Assembly (NCBI GenBank): GCA_902789735.1
Contig: CADAOZ010000001.1
Span: 62,001 to 126,000, forward strand
DNA: 64,000 nucleotides
Source of the DNA: an uncultured Lachnospiraceae bacterium
Lineage (GTDB): Bacteria; Bacillota; Clostridia; Lachnospirales; Lachnospiraceae
Reading direction: 5' to 3'
Part shown: positions 1 to 8,590 of the stretch, in pieces
How the letters are laid out: each line of letters opens with the position of its first letter
Numbering within the stretch: the stretch's first letter is position 1
Program-made: the position numbers and the translations under genes
The notes under the pieces: model-generated
Databases searched by the model: none
What the model was told of the DNA's origin: nothing
The model's input: only the letters and a program-made list of their open reading frames with translations

Positions 1-1
1 G

Positions 2-325
2 GAGGAAGATCAGAAGAAAAAGATCGAAGCCTGGATTTTATTCAAAGACTGTCTGAATCTTCTGGAAGAGCGTACTCCTTTCTCGGAAGAGCGGGAAGAA
101 TATCTGACGACCGGATTGGCCAGGGCAGATGAAGTCGAGTATTCGGACCCTTATCTGCTGATCGAGCGGGAGTTGGAAACACTCGTCCGTGAAGAGACCG
201 GCGAAGGCGGCTATCTGGGGTACTGCCATCTCTACTGGAGCGTCAAGAAGAAAGTGCTGAAGGAGAAATTCGGCATAGACTGGCGCAGCCCTTCAGAGCG
301 TTATCCCGGAATTATTTTCGACTGA
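2..325 (+). CDS. Hypothetical protein, C-terminal part only
   Basis: The frame is open from the left edge of the window to a TGA at 323-325, giving 107 residues of a protein whose start lies outside. It is rich in Glu, Lys and Arg, with no membrane segment or signal. The C-terminal part ends in a Trp-Arg-Ser-Pro then Pro-Gly-Ile-Ile-Phe-Asp tail after a Tyr-Cys-His-Leu-Tyr-Trp stretch, which looks like a conserved fold end, but I cannot name the family. It is followed by a new promoter, so it ends its own transcription unit. Confidence 0.6.
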   Translation, partial: EEDQKKKIEAWILFKDCLNLLEERTPFSEEREEYLTTGLARADEVEYSDPYLLIERELETLVREETGEGGYLGYCHLYWSVKKKVLKEKFGIDWRSPSERYPGIIFD

Positions 326-375
326 ATTCAAGCCATGGAAAACAATAAGTCCTGCCCAAAATCCAAAGGTCTTTC

Positions 376-404
376 TTAACAAAAATGGAATGGTATGGTA
401 AAAT
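376..404 (+). promoter_or_regulatory. Sigma-70-type promoter for the beta-propeller gene
   Basis: TTAACA at 376-381 and TAAAAT at 399-404 are separated by exactly 17 bases. Each hexamer differs from consensus at one position. Transcription would start near 411, leaving a leader of about 120 nt before the start codon at 533. Confidence 0.65.
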
Positions 405-423
405 TTTACTAAGAATGGTAACA

Positions 424-494
424 GGTCCCGTGCCTTTGGGGAGGCCCGGACCATACGAGGAACCCGGCCGTCCGGTCTAAGTAACAACAGTTCC
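424..494 (+). promoter_or_regulatory. Structured 5' leader with two hairpins
   Basis: Stem 1 pairs GGTCC 424-428 with GGACC 448-452 and, inside it, GCCT 432-435 with AGGC 442-445. Stem 2 pairs GGAAC 459-463 with GTTCC 490-494 and holds a CCGG/CCGG inner stem (464-467 with 472-475). The second structure ends about 25 bases before the ribosome site. I could not match it to a known riboswitch class. Confidence 0.4.
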
Positions 495-532
495 GTTCGG
501 TATTATTTGATCTTTTTATGGGAGAACAGCTT

Positions 533-1642
533 ATGGATGCAAATAAGGAAAAGAAACTGGGGTACGAATATGAAGAAGGCGCCAGGTATGTGGCCTATGT
601 ATCTTCATATACCAAATCAAGAGAGCACAAATACGGCATCAGGATCTACGATGTTGATATGGAAAATGGCTATCTGAAAGAGAAGAAGCAGGTTGAGATT
701 ACCAACTCTTCCTATGTTTCCATTTCCCATAACCGTAAATTCCTGTATTCCATTACAGATGAAGGCGTGGAGTCCTACAAGATTCTGAAGGGCGGCGATC
801 TTGAGAAACTGAACCGCGCCTCCATCAACGGCATGAGAGGTTCCCACCTGTCTTCCGATTATGAAGATAAGTTCCTCTTCGTCAGCGGCTACCATGACGG
901 CAAGATCACAGTCCTGCGTCTGAATGAAGACGGTTCCATCGGCGAGATCTGCGATGAGCTGTTCCTGAAGGGCCTCGGTTCCATTGCGGAACGTAACTTC
1001 CGCCCCCATGTCCAGTGCGTCAAGATGACCAGAGACAACAAGTATCTCTGCGCCGCTGACCTTGGTATGGATCATGTCAATGTTTATCGTCTGAACCACA
1101 AGACAGGCAAGATCAAACAGTGCGCGATCCTTCATTCTGAGCTGGAATCCGCGCCCAGGCATATGAAATTCTCCAAGGACGGTCATTATCTCTATGTAGT
1201 CCATGAGCTGAAGAATATCATCGATGTCTATTTCTATTATGAAGTCGATGGCAATCCGGATTTCGAGAAGATTCAGACCATCTCCACCCTGAATGATTAC
1301 CATTCCAAAGGCTCCGCAGCCTCGGCCCTGAACTTCTCCTCCGACCATAAATATCTGGTCAGCTCCAATGCGGGTGATAATTCGGTTGTTGTATACGGCA
1401 TCGATCCCGACAACGGCTATCTGAGCAAGATCTTCTGCCTGCCGATCAGCGGTGAGTATCCCAAGGATGCGGCCCTCTTCCCTGATAACAGGCATCTGGT
1501 ATCCCTCAACCACGAATCGGATACCATGACCTTCTTTACCGTGGATCTGGAGAAGGGCCTGATGATCATGCATGGGCAGGAGATCCATATTGAGAAGCCT
1601 AACTGCATCATCTTCCACAAGCTTTCAGATGACCAGCTTTGA
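533..1642 (+). CDS. Lactonase family beta-propeller (6-phosphogluconolactonase-like)
   Basis: A 369-residue soluble protein made of repeated beta-blades, resembling the YbhE/Pgl lactonase family (Lactonase, 7-bladed). Visible family features are the repeated 'HNRKFLYSITDEG', 'TRDNKYLCAADLGMDHVNVY' and 'APRHMKFSKDGHYLYVVHE' blades, the last being the most typical lactonase motif. The likely reaction is hydrolysis of 6-phosphogluconolactone or a related sugar lactone in the cytoplasm, but substrate cannot be read from sequence. The start at 533 is preferred over 518 because GGGAGAA at 520-526 sits 6 bases before 533, while nothing like a ribosome site precedes 518. It is monocistronic, between its own promoter and a strong terminator. 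Confidence 0.75.
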   Translation: MDANKEKKLGYEYEEGARYVAYVSSYTKSREHKYGIRIYDVDMENGYLKEKKQVEITNSSYVSISHNRKFLYSITDEGVESYKILKGGDLEKLNRASINGMRGSHLSSDYEDKFLFVSGYHDGKITVLRLNEDGSIGEICDELFLKGLGSIAERNFRPHVQCVKMTRDNKYLCAADLGMDHVNVYRLNHKTGKIKQCAILHSELESAPRHMKFSKDGHYLYVVHELKNIIDVYFYYEVDGNPDFEKIQTISTLNDYHSKGSAASALNFSSDHKYLVSSNAGDNSVVVYGIDPDNGYLSKIFCLPISGEYPKDAALFPDNRHLVSLNHESDTMTFFTVDLEKGLMIMHGQEIHIEKPNCIIFHKLSDDQL

Positions 1643-1680
1643 TGCATGCTTATGATCAGAACCTGAATATACAGACTGAA

Positions 1681-1711
1681 GATGCGGACAGCCATTGTCC
1701 GCATCTTTTTT
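1681..1711 (+). terminator. Intrinsic terminator after the lactonase gene
   Basis: A perfect 10-bp stem (1681-1690 with 1696-1705), 5-base loop, then six T. Confidence 0.92.
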
Positions 1712-1837
1712 GAGTGCATTTTCAGGAATCACTTACCAGAGGCATTTTTTTGAGATCATTTTTAGAAAGTAATTTTTATATTTATTGGAATCATTTTTTG
1801 AGACCTGTTGTGAAATCATATATCAGAATCTTTTTTC
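1712..1837 (+). repeat. T-rich spacer with imperfect T-run repeats
   Basis: This non-coding stretch carries several T6-T7 runs in similar context: a CATTTTTTTGAGA-like element near 1743, CATTTTTTGAGA near 1791, and ATCTTTTTTCGA near 1828. It contrasts with the G+C-rich flanking genes. No gene is seen. Confidence 0.45.
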
Positions 1838-1879
1838 GAAACCGGATTGGATACAATCTCCGGTTTCTTTTTATTTTTC
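1838..1879 (+). terminator. Second intrinsic terminator upstream of aroC
   Basis: GAAACCGGA (1838-1846) pairs with TCCGGTTTC (1859-1867) followed by a TTTTTATTTTTC tract. It lies just before a candidate -10 (TATACT, 1886-1891) for aroC, so it either stops read-through from the left or acts as an attenuator. Confidence 0.7.
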
Positions 1880-1938
1880 TTATGTTATACTGGAAAACAG
1901 ATTTTACGGCCCGGAGCCGGGAAAGACGAGGTGAGGAG

Positions 1939-3039
1939 ATGGCAGGCTCTACAATCGGCAGAATTCTGCAGCTGACGACATGGGGAGAATCCCACGGACC
2001 CGCCCTGGGGGCGGTCCTGGATGGTTTTCCGGCAGGTATGGAGATCCGTGAAGAGATGATCCAGGCTTATCTGGACAGAAGAAAGCCGGGACAGTCGGCC
2101 ATTACCACAGCCCGCAGGGAGGCGGACCGGGTACAGATCCTGTCCGGCGTTTTCGAAGGCAGAACGACCGGTACGCCCATCTCCATGGTCATCCATAACG
2201 GGGATCAGAGATCCAAAGATTATGGTGACCTCAAAGACTGCTTCCGGCCCGGCCACGCAGATTATACCTATTTCCGCAAATACGGCCTGCGGGATTACAG
2301 GGGCGGCGGACGATCTTCCGCCAGGGAGACGGCAGCCAGAGTGGCGGCCGGCGCCATCGCGGTCGGATTTTTGTCACAGATGGGGATTCAGGTCCAGGCC
2401 TTTACCCGGGCGATCGGCCCGGTGGAGATCAATGAGGAGCATTTTGATCCGGCACTGATCCTGACACTTCCGACTGCCATGCCGGACGCGGAGGCAAATG
2501 AAAAGGCCCTTGCCTATATGAAAGAATGCATGGCAGCCGGGGATTCTTCCGGCGGCGTCATTGAATGCAGGATCACGGGACTGCCGGCCGGCATCGGGGA
2601 TCCTGTCTTCTACAAGCTGGACGCCGCGCTGGCGTCCGCGGTCATGTCGATCGGTGCGGTCAAGGCGGTTGAAATCGGGGACGGCACCGCTGCCGCCCTG
2701 GCCAGGGGCTCGGAGAATAATGATGCTTTCTGTCTGGATGAAAAGGGCAGGACTGTAAAAAAGACCAACCATGCGGGCGGTATCCTGGGCGGGATCTCTG
2801 ACGGTTCCGACCTGATCCTGCGGGCTTATATCAAACCCACACCTTCCATCAGCCGGGAACAGGAAACGGTGGATGAGGACGGAAGGCCCAGAAAGCTGTT
2901 CATCAAAGGACGCCATGATCCGGTGGTTGTTCCCAGAGCCGTCGTTGTCGTGGAATGTATGGCCGCACTGACGATCCTGGACGCCATGCTGGTCAACATG
3001 ACGGCCAGGGCGGAAAATGTACTGGCTTTTTACAGCTGA
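1939..3039 (+). CDS. aroC: Chorismate synthase
   Basis: Chorismate synthase makes chorismate from 5-enolpyruvylshikimate-3-phosphate with reduced FMN, the last step of the shikimate pathway. The 366-residue product has the family length. Visible signatures are 'GESHGPALGAVLDG' near residue 16, 'DYRGGGRSSARETAARVAAG' near 115, and 'GRHDPVVVPRAVVVVE' near 315. The start is set at 1939 because GAGGTGAGG (1928-1936) precedes it and the protein begins with the usual 'STIG..L.LTTWGESHG'; the frame is open upstream but that part crosses a terminator and is not coding. It stands alone, flanked by AT-rich repeats. The only other shikimate-related gene in the window is the degenerate AroB-like gene at 47602. 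Confidence 0.96.
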   Translation: MAGSTIGRILQLTTWGESHGPALGAVLDGFPAGMEIREEMIQAYLDRRKPGQSAITTARREADRVQILSGVFEGRTTGTPISMVIHNGDQRSKDYGDLKDCFRPGHADYTYFRKYGLRDYRGGGRSSARETAARVAAGAIAVGFLSQMGIQVQAFTRAIGPVEINEEHFDPALILTLPTAMPDAEANEKALAYMKECMAAGDSSGGVIECRITGLPAGIGDPVFYKLDAALASAVMSIGAVKAVEIGDGTAAALARGSENNDAFCLDEKGRTVKKTNHAGGILGGISDGSDLILRAYIKPTPSISREQETVDEDGRPRKLFIKGRHDPVVVPRAVVVVECMAALTILDAMLVNMTARAENVLAFYS

Positions 3040-3117
3040 CAGCAAAGTCTTCATATCGACTTCTATATCAATACGGTCTCAGGCTGTAGATAGATAAAAT
3101 ATAAATCATCAGGATAA

Positions 3118-3276
3118 TAATCAATAAAGATAAAATTTAATAAAAATAAAAATTAATAGAGATAAAAATCGATAAAGATAAAAATCGACAAAGATAAAAA
3201 TCGATAAAGATATTAAGCAATAAAGATATAAACAATTAAAGATATACCAATAAAGACATAAAACAATAAAGGAAAG
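3118..3276 (+). repeat. AT-rich 16-bp degenerate tandem repeat in the tgt leader
   Basis: About ten copies of a 16-base unit close to TCGATAAAGATAAAAA follow each other. The best units lie around 3155-3220, and they become more degenerate on both sides. The last copy reads AATAAAGGAAAG and supplies the ribosome-binding site of tgt. No open frame is present. Confidence 0.8.
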
Positions 3277-3282
3277 AATTGT

Positions 3283-4422
3283 ATGTACACATTACTGAAA
3301 CAGGAAGGGATGGCCAAGCGGGCCAGGATGGAAACGGTCCACGGTACCATCGAGACGCCGGTCTTTATGAATGTGGCCACTGCGGCCGCCATCAAGGGAG
3401 GCCTGTCTGCCGGTGACCTCAGGTCCATCGATACCCAGGTCGCTCTCTGCAACACCTACCACCTGCATGTCAGAACGGGAGACAAGACCATTCATCAGCT
3501 GGGCGGACTGCATCATTTCATGAGATGGGACAGGCCCATCCTGACGGATTCGGGCGGCTTCCAGGTCTTTTCCCTGGCGGAGCTCCGCAAAATCAAAGAG
3601 GAGGGCGTCTGGTTCCGTTCCCATATCGACGGGGCCAAGATCTTCATGGGACCGGAAGAGAGTATGCAGATCCAGTCCAACCTGGGCTCAACCATTGCCA
3701 TGGCCTTTGACGAATGCCCGCCGGCTCTGGCGGACCGGGATTATGTAACGAATTCCGTGGACCGCACGACAAGGTGGCTGGAGCGCTGCCGGAAAGAACT
3801 GGCCCGGCTGAACGCCATGGAAGATACCGTCAACCGGCATCAGCTCCTGTTCGGCATCAACCAGGGAGCCATTTATCATGATATCCGGATCCGCCACGCA
3901 CGGGAGATCAGCGATATGGATCTGGACGGCTACGCCATCGGCGGCCTGGCGGTGGGTGAATCCCATGAACAGATGTATTCGGTCATCGAGGCAGTTACGC
4001 CCCACCTGCCCAAAGACAGGCCCACCTATCTGATGGGCGTCGGTACGCCCCAGAATATCCTGGAGGCCGTGGACAGAGGCGTGGATTTCTTTGACTGTGT
4101 ATATCCCAGCCGGAACGGACGCCACGGCAACCTGTACACCCACAAGGGTACGGTCCATATCCGCAACGCCCGTTATCAGCTGGACCAGCGGCCCATTGAA
4201 GAAGGATGCAGCTGTCCGGTCTGCAGGGCCGGCTACAGCCGGGCCTATCTGCGTCACCTGGTCAAGGCCCAGGAAGCGCTGGGACTGCGCATGTGCGTCA
4301 TGCATAACCTCTATTTCTATAACCATCTGATGCAGGAGATTCGGGACGCGCTTGATCAGGGACGCTACGCGGCCTTCAAGAAGGAGACACTGGAACAGAT
4401 GGAAACCGGTGAGAATGATTAA
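3283..4422 (+). CDS. tgt: tRNA-guanine transglycosylase
   Basis: Exchanges guanine-34 in GUN-anticodon tRNAs for a 7-deazaguanine base (preQ1 or queuine). The 379-residue product has the right length. Visible: the 'TDSGGFQVFSL' motif with catalytic Asp89, the nucleophile Asp271 in 'DFFDCVYPSR', and a C-terminal zinc site 'CSCPVC' followed by a distal His in 'MCVMHN'. The motif after the nucleophile is 'YPSRNGRHG' instead of the usual 'PTRNARNG', so this is a divergent subgroup. Some clostridial enzymes are known to prefer salvaged queuine, and no queuosine biosynthesis gene is nearby; the base used here cannot be decided. The ATG has the AAAGGAAAG site of the last repeat unit before it. queA and secD/F are not linked. 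Confidence 0.93.
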   Translation: MYTLLKQEGMAKRARMETVHGTIETPVFMNVATAAAIKGGLSAGDLRSIDTQVALCNTYHLHVRTGDKTIHQLGGLHHFMRWDRPILTDSGGFQVFSLAELRKIKEEGVWFRSHIDGAKIFMGPEESMQIQSNLGSTIAMAFDECPPALADRDYVTNSVDRTTRWLERCRKELARLNAMEDTVNRHQLLFGINQGAIYHDIRIRHAREISDMDLDGYAIGGLAVGESHEQMYSVIEAVTPHLPKDRPTYLMGVGTPQNILEAVDRGVDFFDCVYPSRNGRHGNLYTHKGTVHIRNARYQLDQRPIEEGCSCPVCRAGYSRAYLRHLVKAQEALGLRMCVMHNLYFYNHLMQEIRDALDQGRYAAFKKETLEQMETGEND

Positions 4423-4494
4423 GGACCATGGCCGTTGGCTGTGCCGCGGAAGAAAGCCCTGGAGAAAATGCGGAGAAAGCTTCTGGGGAAACAT

Positions 4495-4519
4495 AATCGT
4501 CCGCAGGCGGCGGACGATT
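4495..4519 (+). terminator. Hairpin after tgt
   Basis: A perfect 10-bp stem (4495-4504 with 4510-4519) with a 5-base loop. The tail is not T-rich, so it is a weak terminator or an RNA-stabilising hairpin. Confidence 0.5.
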
Positions 4520-4530
4520 GTATAAAACAG

Positions 4531-4560
4531 TTGCACAAATCCGATTAATTGTTGTAATAT
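4531..4560 (+). promoter_or_regulatory. Promoter for yajC
   Basis: TTGCAC (4531-4536) and TAATAT (4555-4560) with an 18-base spacer. Confidence 0.6.
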
Positions 4561-4639
4561 ATGATTTGTCCGATTTGCAGGCCCTGTCCTGCGCGGATCC
4601 AAAATGAGTATACCCACGGGGTCAAGGAGGAATTTTTCA

Positions 4640-4963
4640 ATGAACGGAGCAATGTTGCTTGCAGAAGGGGGCGGAATGAGCCCTATTATCCTTATTTTGT
4701 ATGTAGCGGTTTTCGGCGGAATCCTTTATTTCATGATGTACCGTCCTTCCAAGAAGGAAAGAGAAGCCAAGGAAGCCATGATGGCGGCCCTGGAAGTTGG
4801 AGATACAGTCAAGACCACGGCCGGCTTTTACGGTACTGTGATCAACATGGATGAAGACGTCGTAGTCGTTGAGTTCGGAAACAATAAGAACTGCCGCATT
4901 CCCATGGATAAGGCTGCAATCATCGAAATCGAAAAGCCCGCCGACGCAGAGGCTTCCGAATAA
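4640..4963 (+). CDS. yajC: Preprotein translocase subunit YajC
   Basis: A small single-pass membrane protein (107 residues) of the SecDF-YajC accessory complex that helps protein export. It has one hydrophobic helix at about residues 13-33 ('SPIILILYVAVFGGILYFMM'), a basic 'RPSKKEREAK' stop-transfer region, and the typical 'LEVGDTVKTTAGFYGTVINM' beta domain, ending in an acidic tail. AAGGAGG at 4624-4630 fixes the start at 4640; the longer in-frame start at 4604 has no such site. In many Firmicutes it sits between tgt and secD; the tgt link is kept here but secD/secF are absent, and ilvD follows. Confidence 0.92.
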   Translation: MNGAMLLAEGGGMSPIILILYVAVFGGILYFMMYRPSKKEREAKEAMMAALEVGDTVKTTAGFYGTVINMDEDVVVVEFGNNKNCRIPMDKAAIIEIEKPADAEASE

Positions 4964-5040
4964 AGCGCTGGTCCTGAGACGGAGACGGGAGAGGCAGTCA
5001 GTGCCTGCCCGGAATGCCCGGAGGACCGGTAAAATGAGTT

Positions 5041-5079
5041 CTGCTGACAGGTGATTTTCACAGGTCAGCAGTTTCATTT
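5041..5079 (+). terminator. Likely terminator after yajC
   Basis: CTGCTGAC (5041-5048) pairs with GTCAGCAG (5064-5071), followed by TTTCATTT. Confidence 0.6.
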
Positions 5080-5151
5080 AGTCAGGAAAATTAAGTGCAG
5101 ATCTGAATTCTTATAAAAATTCATATAAAAATTCATTTAAAGGGGAAAATC

Positions 5152-6828
5152 ATGAAGAGTGATTCTGTAAAAAACGGTATCGCGCAGGCGCCGGCAAGAA
5201 GCCTGTTCAACGCGCTTGGTTACACCGAAGAGGAGAGGAAACGGCCTCTGATCGGTATCGTATGTTCCTATAATGAGATCGTTCCCGGCCACATGAACCT
5301 GGACAAGATCGCCGAAGCGGTCAAGCTGGGCGTTGCCATGGCCGGCGGCACACCTGTTATGTTCCCTGCCATTGCTGTATGTGACGGCATTGCCATGGGA
5401 CACATCGGCATGAAGTATTCTCTGGTCACCAGGGACCTGATCGCCGATTCCACCGAGTGCATGGCCAAAGCCCACGGTTTTGACGGCCTGGTCATGATCC
5501 CCAACTGTGACAAGAACGTGCCCGGTCTGCTGATGGCGGCAGCCCGTGTCAACGTCCCCACCGTATTTGTATCCGGCGGCCCCATGCTGGCCGGCCACAT
5601 CCACGGCAAGAAGCGCAGCCTGTCTTCCATGTTCGAGGCGGTCGGAGCCTATTCCGCCGGCACCATGAGCCTGGAAGAGCTGACCGAGTTCGAAGAGAAG
5701 GTCTGCCCGACCTGCGGTTCCTGTTCCGGCATGTATACAGCCAATTCCATGAACTGCCTGACCGAGGCCATCGGCATGGGCCTGGAAGGCAACGGCACCA
5801 TTCCCGCCGTTTATTCTGCCAGGATCCGTCTGGCCAAGCACGCCGGCATGAAGGTCATGGAGCTGATCGAAAAGGATATCCGTCCCAGGGACATCATGAC
5901 AAAAGAAGCCTTCATGAACGCCATGACCATGGATATGGCCCTGGGCTGCTCCACCAATACCATGCTGCATCTGCCCGCCATTGCCCATGAGGCCGGCGTT
6001 GAGATCAACATGGAGATCGCCAACGAAGTATCCGCCAGGACCCCCAACCTCTGCCACCTGGCACCGGCGGGCCCTACTTATATGGAAGACCTGTACGAGG
6101 CAGGCGGTATCTACGCCGTTATGAACGAAGTGGCCAAGAAGGGCCTGCTTAATCTTGACTGCATCACTGCCACCGGCAAGACCGTCGGCGAGAACATCAA
6201 GGGCCATGTCAACCGCAATCCGGAAGTCATCCGCCCCATCGATAATCCCTACATGCCCTATGGCGGCATCGCGGTCCTCAAGGGCAACATCGCTCCGGAC
6301 ACAGGCATTGTAAAGCAGTCCGCAGTCGTTCCGGAAATGATGGTCCATGAAGGTCCCGCCAGAGTCTTTGACTGTGAAGAGGACGCCATCGAAGCTATCC
6401 GCGGCGGCAGGATCGTGGCCGGTGATGTCGTAGTCATCCGCTATGAAGGCCCCAAGGGCGGCCCCGGCATGCGTGAGATGCTCAACCCCACTTCCGCCAT
6501 CGCGGGCATGGGCCTGGGCTCCACAGTTGCCCTGATCACAGACGGCCGTTTCTCCGGCGCTTCCAGAGGCGCTTCCATCGGACATGTTTCCCCCGAAGCG
6601 GCGGTCGGCGGCCCTATTGCCCTGATTGAAGAGGGTGATATCATTTCCATCGATATTCCCAACAACAAGCTGAACGTTCTGGTCTCCGACGAAGTTCTGG
6701 CAGAAAGAAAGAAGAACTGGAAGCCCAGAAAGCCCAGCACCTATGACGGTTATCTGAAGAGATACTGCTCCATGGTCACCAGCGGCAACAGAGGCGCCGT
6801 TCTGGTGACGCCCGAGATCGAATTCTGA
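5152..6828 (+). CDS. ilvD: Dihydroxy-acid dehydratase
   Basis: Iron-sulfur enzyme that dehydrates 2,3-dihydroxy-isovalerate and -methylvalerate to the keto acids of valine and isoleucine. The 558-residue product has the family length. Visible cluster ligands and signatures are '[11 protein letters not shown]' near 80, '[13 protein letters not shown]' with Cys119, and '[14 protein letters not shown]' with Cys188 and Cys191. The C-terminal part has '[17 protein letters not shown]' and '[11 protein letters not shown]'. An AAAGGGG site precedes the ATG. It leads a two-gene unit with ilvB (31-base gap). No T-box or leucine leader is visible in the short upstream region; the only oddity there is a duplicated ATAAAAATTCAT just before the start. 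Confidence 0.96.
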   Translation: MKSDSVKNGIAQAPARSLFNALGYTEEERKRPLIGIVCSYNEIVPGHMNLDKIAEAVKLGVAMAGGTPVMFPAIAVCDGIAMGHIGMKYSLVTRDLIADSTECMAKAHGFDGLVMIPNCDKNVPGLLMAAARVNVPTVFVSGGPMLAGHIHGKKRSLSSMFEAVGAYSAGTMSLEELTEFEEKVCPTCGSCSGMYTANSMNCLTEAIGMGLEGNGTIPAVYSARIRLAKHAGMKVMELIEKDIRPRDIMTKEAFMNAMTMDMALGCSTNTMLHLPAIAHEAGVEINMEIANEVSARTPNLCHLAPAGPTYMEDLYEAGGIYAVMNEVAKKGLLNLDCITATGKTVGENIKGHVNRNPEVIRPIDNPYMPYGGIAVLKGNIAPDTGIVKQSAVVPEMMVHEGPARVFDCEEDAIEAIRGGRIVAGDVVVIRYEGPKGGPGMREMLNPTSAIAGMGLGSTVALITDGRFSGASRGASIGHVSPEAAVGGPIALIEEGDIISIDIPNNKLNVLVSDEVLAERKKNWKPRKPSTYDGYLKRYCSMVTSGNRGAVLVTPEIEF

Positions 6829-6859
6829 CCCGGATCCAGAAACAACGGAGGACAGAAAA

Positions 6860-8545
6860 TTGAAATTATCAGGTTCTGAAATAGTAGTACAGTGTCTGAA
6901 GGAACAGGGCGTGGATACCGTATTCGGCTATCCGGGAGGCGCGATCCTCAATGTATATGACGCTCTGTATAAACATAGAGACGAAATCACCCATATCCTG
7001 ACATCTCATGAGCAGGGCGCGTCCCATGCGGCCGACGGCTACGCCAGGGCCACCGGCAAGGTCGGCGTCTGTTTCGCCACCAGCGGCCCCGGCGCCACCA
7101 ACCTGGTCACAGGCATCTCCACCGCCTATATGGATTCCGTTCCCATGGTGGCCATCACCTGCAACGTGACCAACAACCTGCTGGGCAAGGACTCCTTCCA
7201 GGAGGTCGACATCAACGGCATCTGCATGCCCATCACCAAATACAGCTCCATCGTCAAGGATGTCAACAAGCTGGCGGATACCATCCGCAGGGCTTTCCAG
7301 ATCGCCAGATCCGGCAGGCCGGGCCCTGTCCTGGTGGATATCACCAAGGACGTGACGGCGGCCATTGCCGATTATGAGCCCTGCACGCCCGAGCGCTTCA
7401 TGACCCGGACCAAGACCTATAAAAAGGCGGATATCCGGGAGGCAGTGGAAATGATCCGTGCTTCCAGAAAGCCCTTTGTCCTGATCGGCGGCGGCGCCAT
7501 CATTTCCGAGGCGTCTGATGTGATCCGCAGATTTATTGACAAGATCGACGCGCCTTTCAGCGAGACCCTGATGGCCCAGGGCGCGGTCGACCAGCATGAT
7601 CCCCGCTATACCGGCATGCCCGGCATGCACGGTACCAAGACCTCCAATCTGGCCATCGGCCGCTGTGACCTGCTGATCGCCCTGGGAACCCGTTTTTCGG
7701 ACAGGGTCTACGGTAACGCCACCAGTTTCGCCCACCGGGCAAAGATACTGCAGATCGATGTGGACGCAGCCGAGATCAACAAGAATATCAAGGTCGACCA
7801 TGCCATCATAGGCGACCTGCGCGAGGTCCTGGACAAGATCAACGACCAGCTGGACGGCGTAAAGCACACGGAATGGCTGCAGGAGATCAAAGGACTCAAG
7901 GAGAAATATCCCCTGAATTATGACCACAGCGTCCTGACAGGCCCTATGGTCATCGAAGCCCTGGACCGTCTGACAGACGGCAGGGCCATCATCACCACCG
8001 ATGTAGGTCAGCACCAGATGTGGGCGGCCCAGTATTATACCTATTCCAACCCCAGGACCTTTATCTCGTCCGGCGGCGCCGGCACCATGGGATACGGTCT
8101 GGGCGCGGCCATCGGCGCCAAGACAGCCTGCCCCGACAGGACTGTCATCAATATCGCGGGCGACGGCTGTTTCCGTATGAATATGAATGAGCTGGCCACG
8201 GCCAGCCGCTACAATATCCCTGTGGTCGAGATCGTCCTGGACAACCACGTCCTGGGCATGGTCCGTCAGTGGCAGACCCTCTTCTACGGCGCCCGCTATT
8301 CCGCCACCGTGCTCCATGACAAGGTGGATTTCTGCAAGGTCGCGGAAGGCCTGGGCTGCAAAGCCCTGCGGATCGAAAGCCCCGACCAGGTAGAGCCGGT
8401 GCTCAAAGAGGCACTGGCCTGTGAAGGACCGGTCATGGTCGATGTCATCATTGATGACGATGACAAGGTATTCCCCATGGTATCGCCCGGCGCCTCCATC
8501 GAGGACGCTTTTGACGCCAGGGATATGGAACAGAGCAGCAAATAA
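6860..8545 (+). CDS. ilvB: Acetolactate synthase, large subunit
   Basis: ThDP-dependent enzyme that condenses two pyruvates, or pyruvate and 2-oxobutyrate, as the first common step of branched-chain amino acid synthesis. The 561-residue product shows the catalytic Glu51 in 'SHEQGASHAADGYARATG', the 'SGPGATNLVTGIS' segment, and the ThDP/Mg motif 'GDGCFRMN' followed by Asn/His in 'LDNHVLGMVRQW'. The 'RQW' is the usual FAD/herbicide-site signature of biosynthetic, not catabolic, enzymes. The start is TTG with GGAGG 8 bases upstream. No small regulatory subunit (ilvN) and no ilvC follow; they must lie elsewhere, or the enzyme works without valine control. Confidence 0.95.
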   Translation: MKLSGSEIVVQCLKEQGVDTVFGYPGGAILNVYDALYKHRDEITHILTSHEQGASHAADGYARATGKVGVCFATSGPGATNLVTGISTAYMDSVPMVAITCNVTNNLLGKDSFQEVDINGICMPITKYSSIVKDVNKLADTIRRAFQIARSGRPGPVLVDITKDVTAAIADYEPCTPERFMTRTKTYKKADIREAVEMIRASRKPFVLIGGGAIISEASDVIRRFIDKIDAPFSETLMAQGAVDQHDPRYTGMPGMHGTKTSNLAIGRCDLLIALGTRFSDRVYGNATSFAHRAKILQIDVDAAEINKNIKVDHAIIGDLREVLDKINDQLDGVKHTEWLQEIKGLKEKYPLNYDHSVLTGPMVIEALDRLTDGRAIITTDVGQHQMWAAQYYTYSNPRTFISSGGAGTMGYGLGAAIGAKTACPDRTVINIAGDGCFRMNMNELATASRYNIPVVEIVLDNHVLGMVRQWQTLFYGARYSATVLHDKVDFCKVAEGLGCKALRIESPDQVEPVLKEALACEGPVMVDVIIDDDDKVFPMVSPGASIEDAFDARDMEQSSK

Positions 8546-8590
8546 TACGGTTCTTCAGCAAGAGTAAGGAACCAAGGAGGAATTTAAGAA

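Noticed and set aside
3118..3276. Possible CRISPR array
   Set aside because: The 16-bp units are directly adjacent with no spacers and are too AT-rich and degenerate.
4964..5151. T-box or leucine attenuator before ilvD
   Set aside because: The region is short; there is only one terminator-like hairpin and no run of branched-chain codons.
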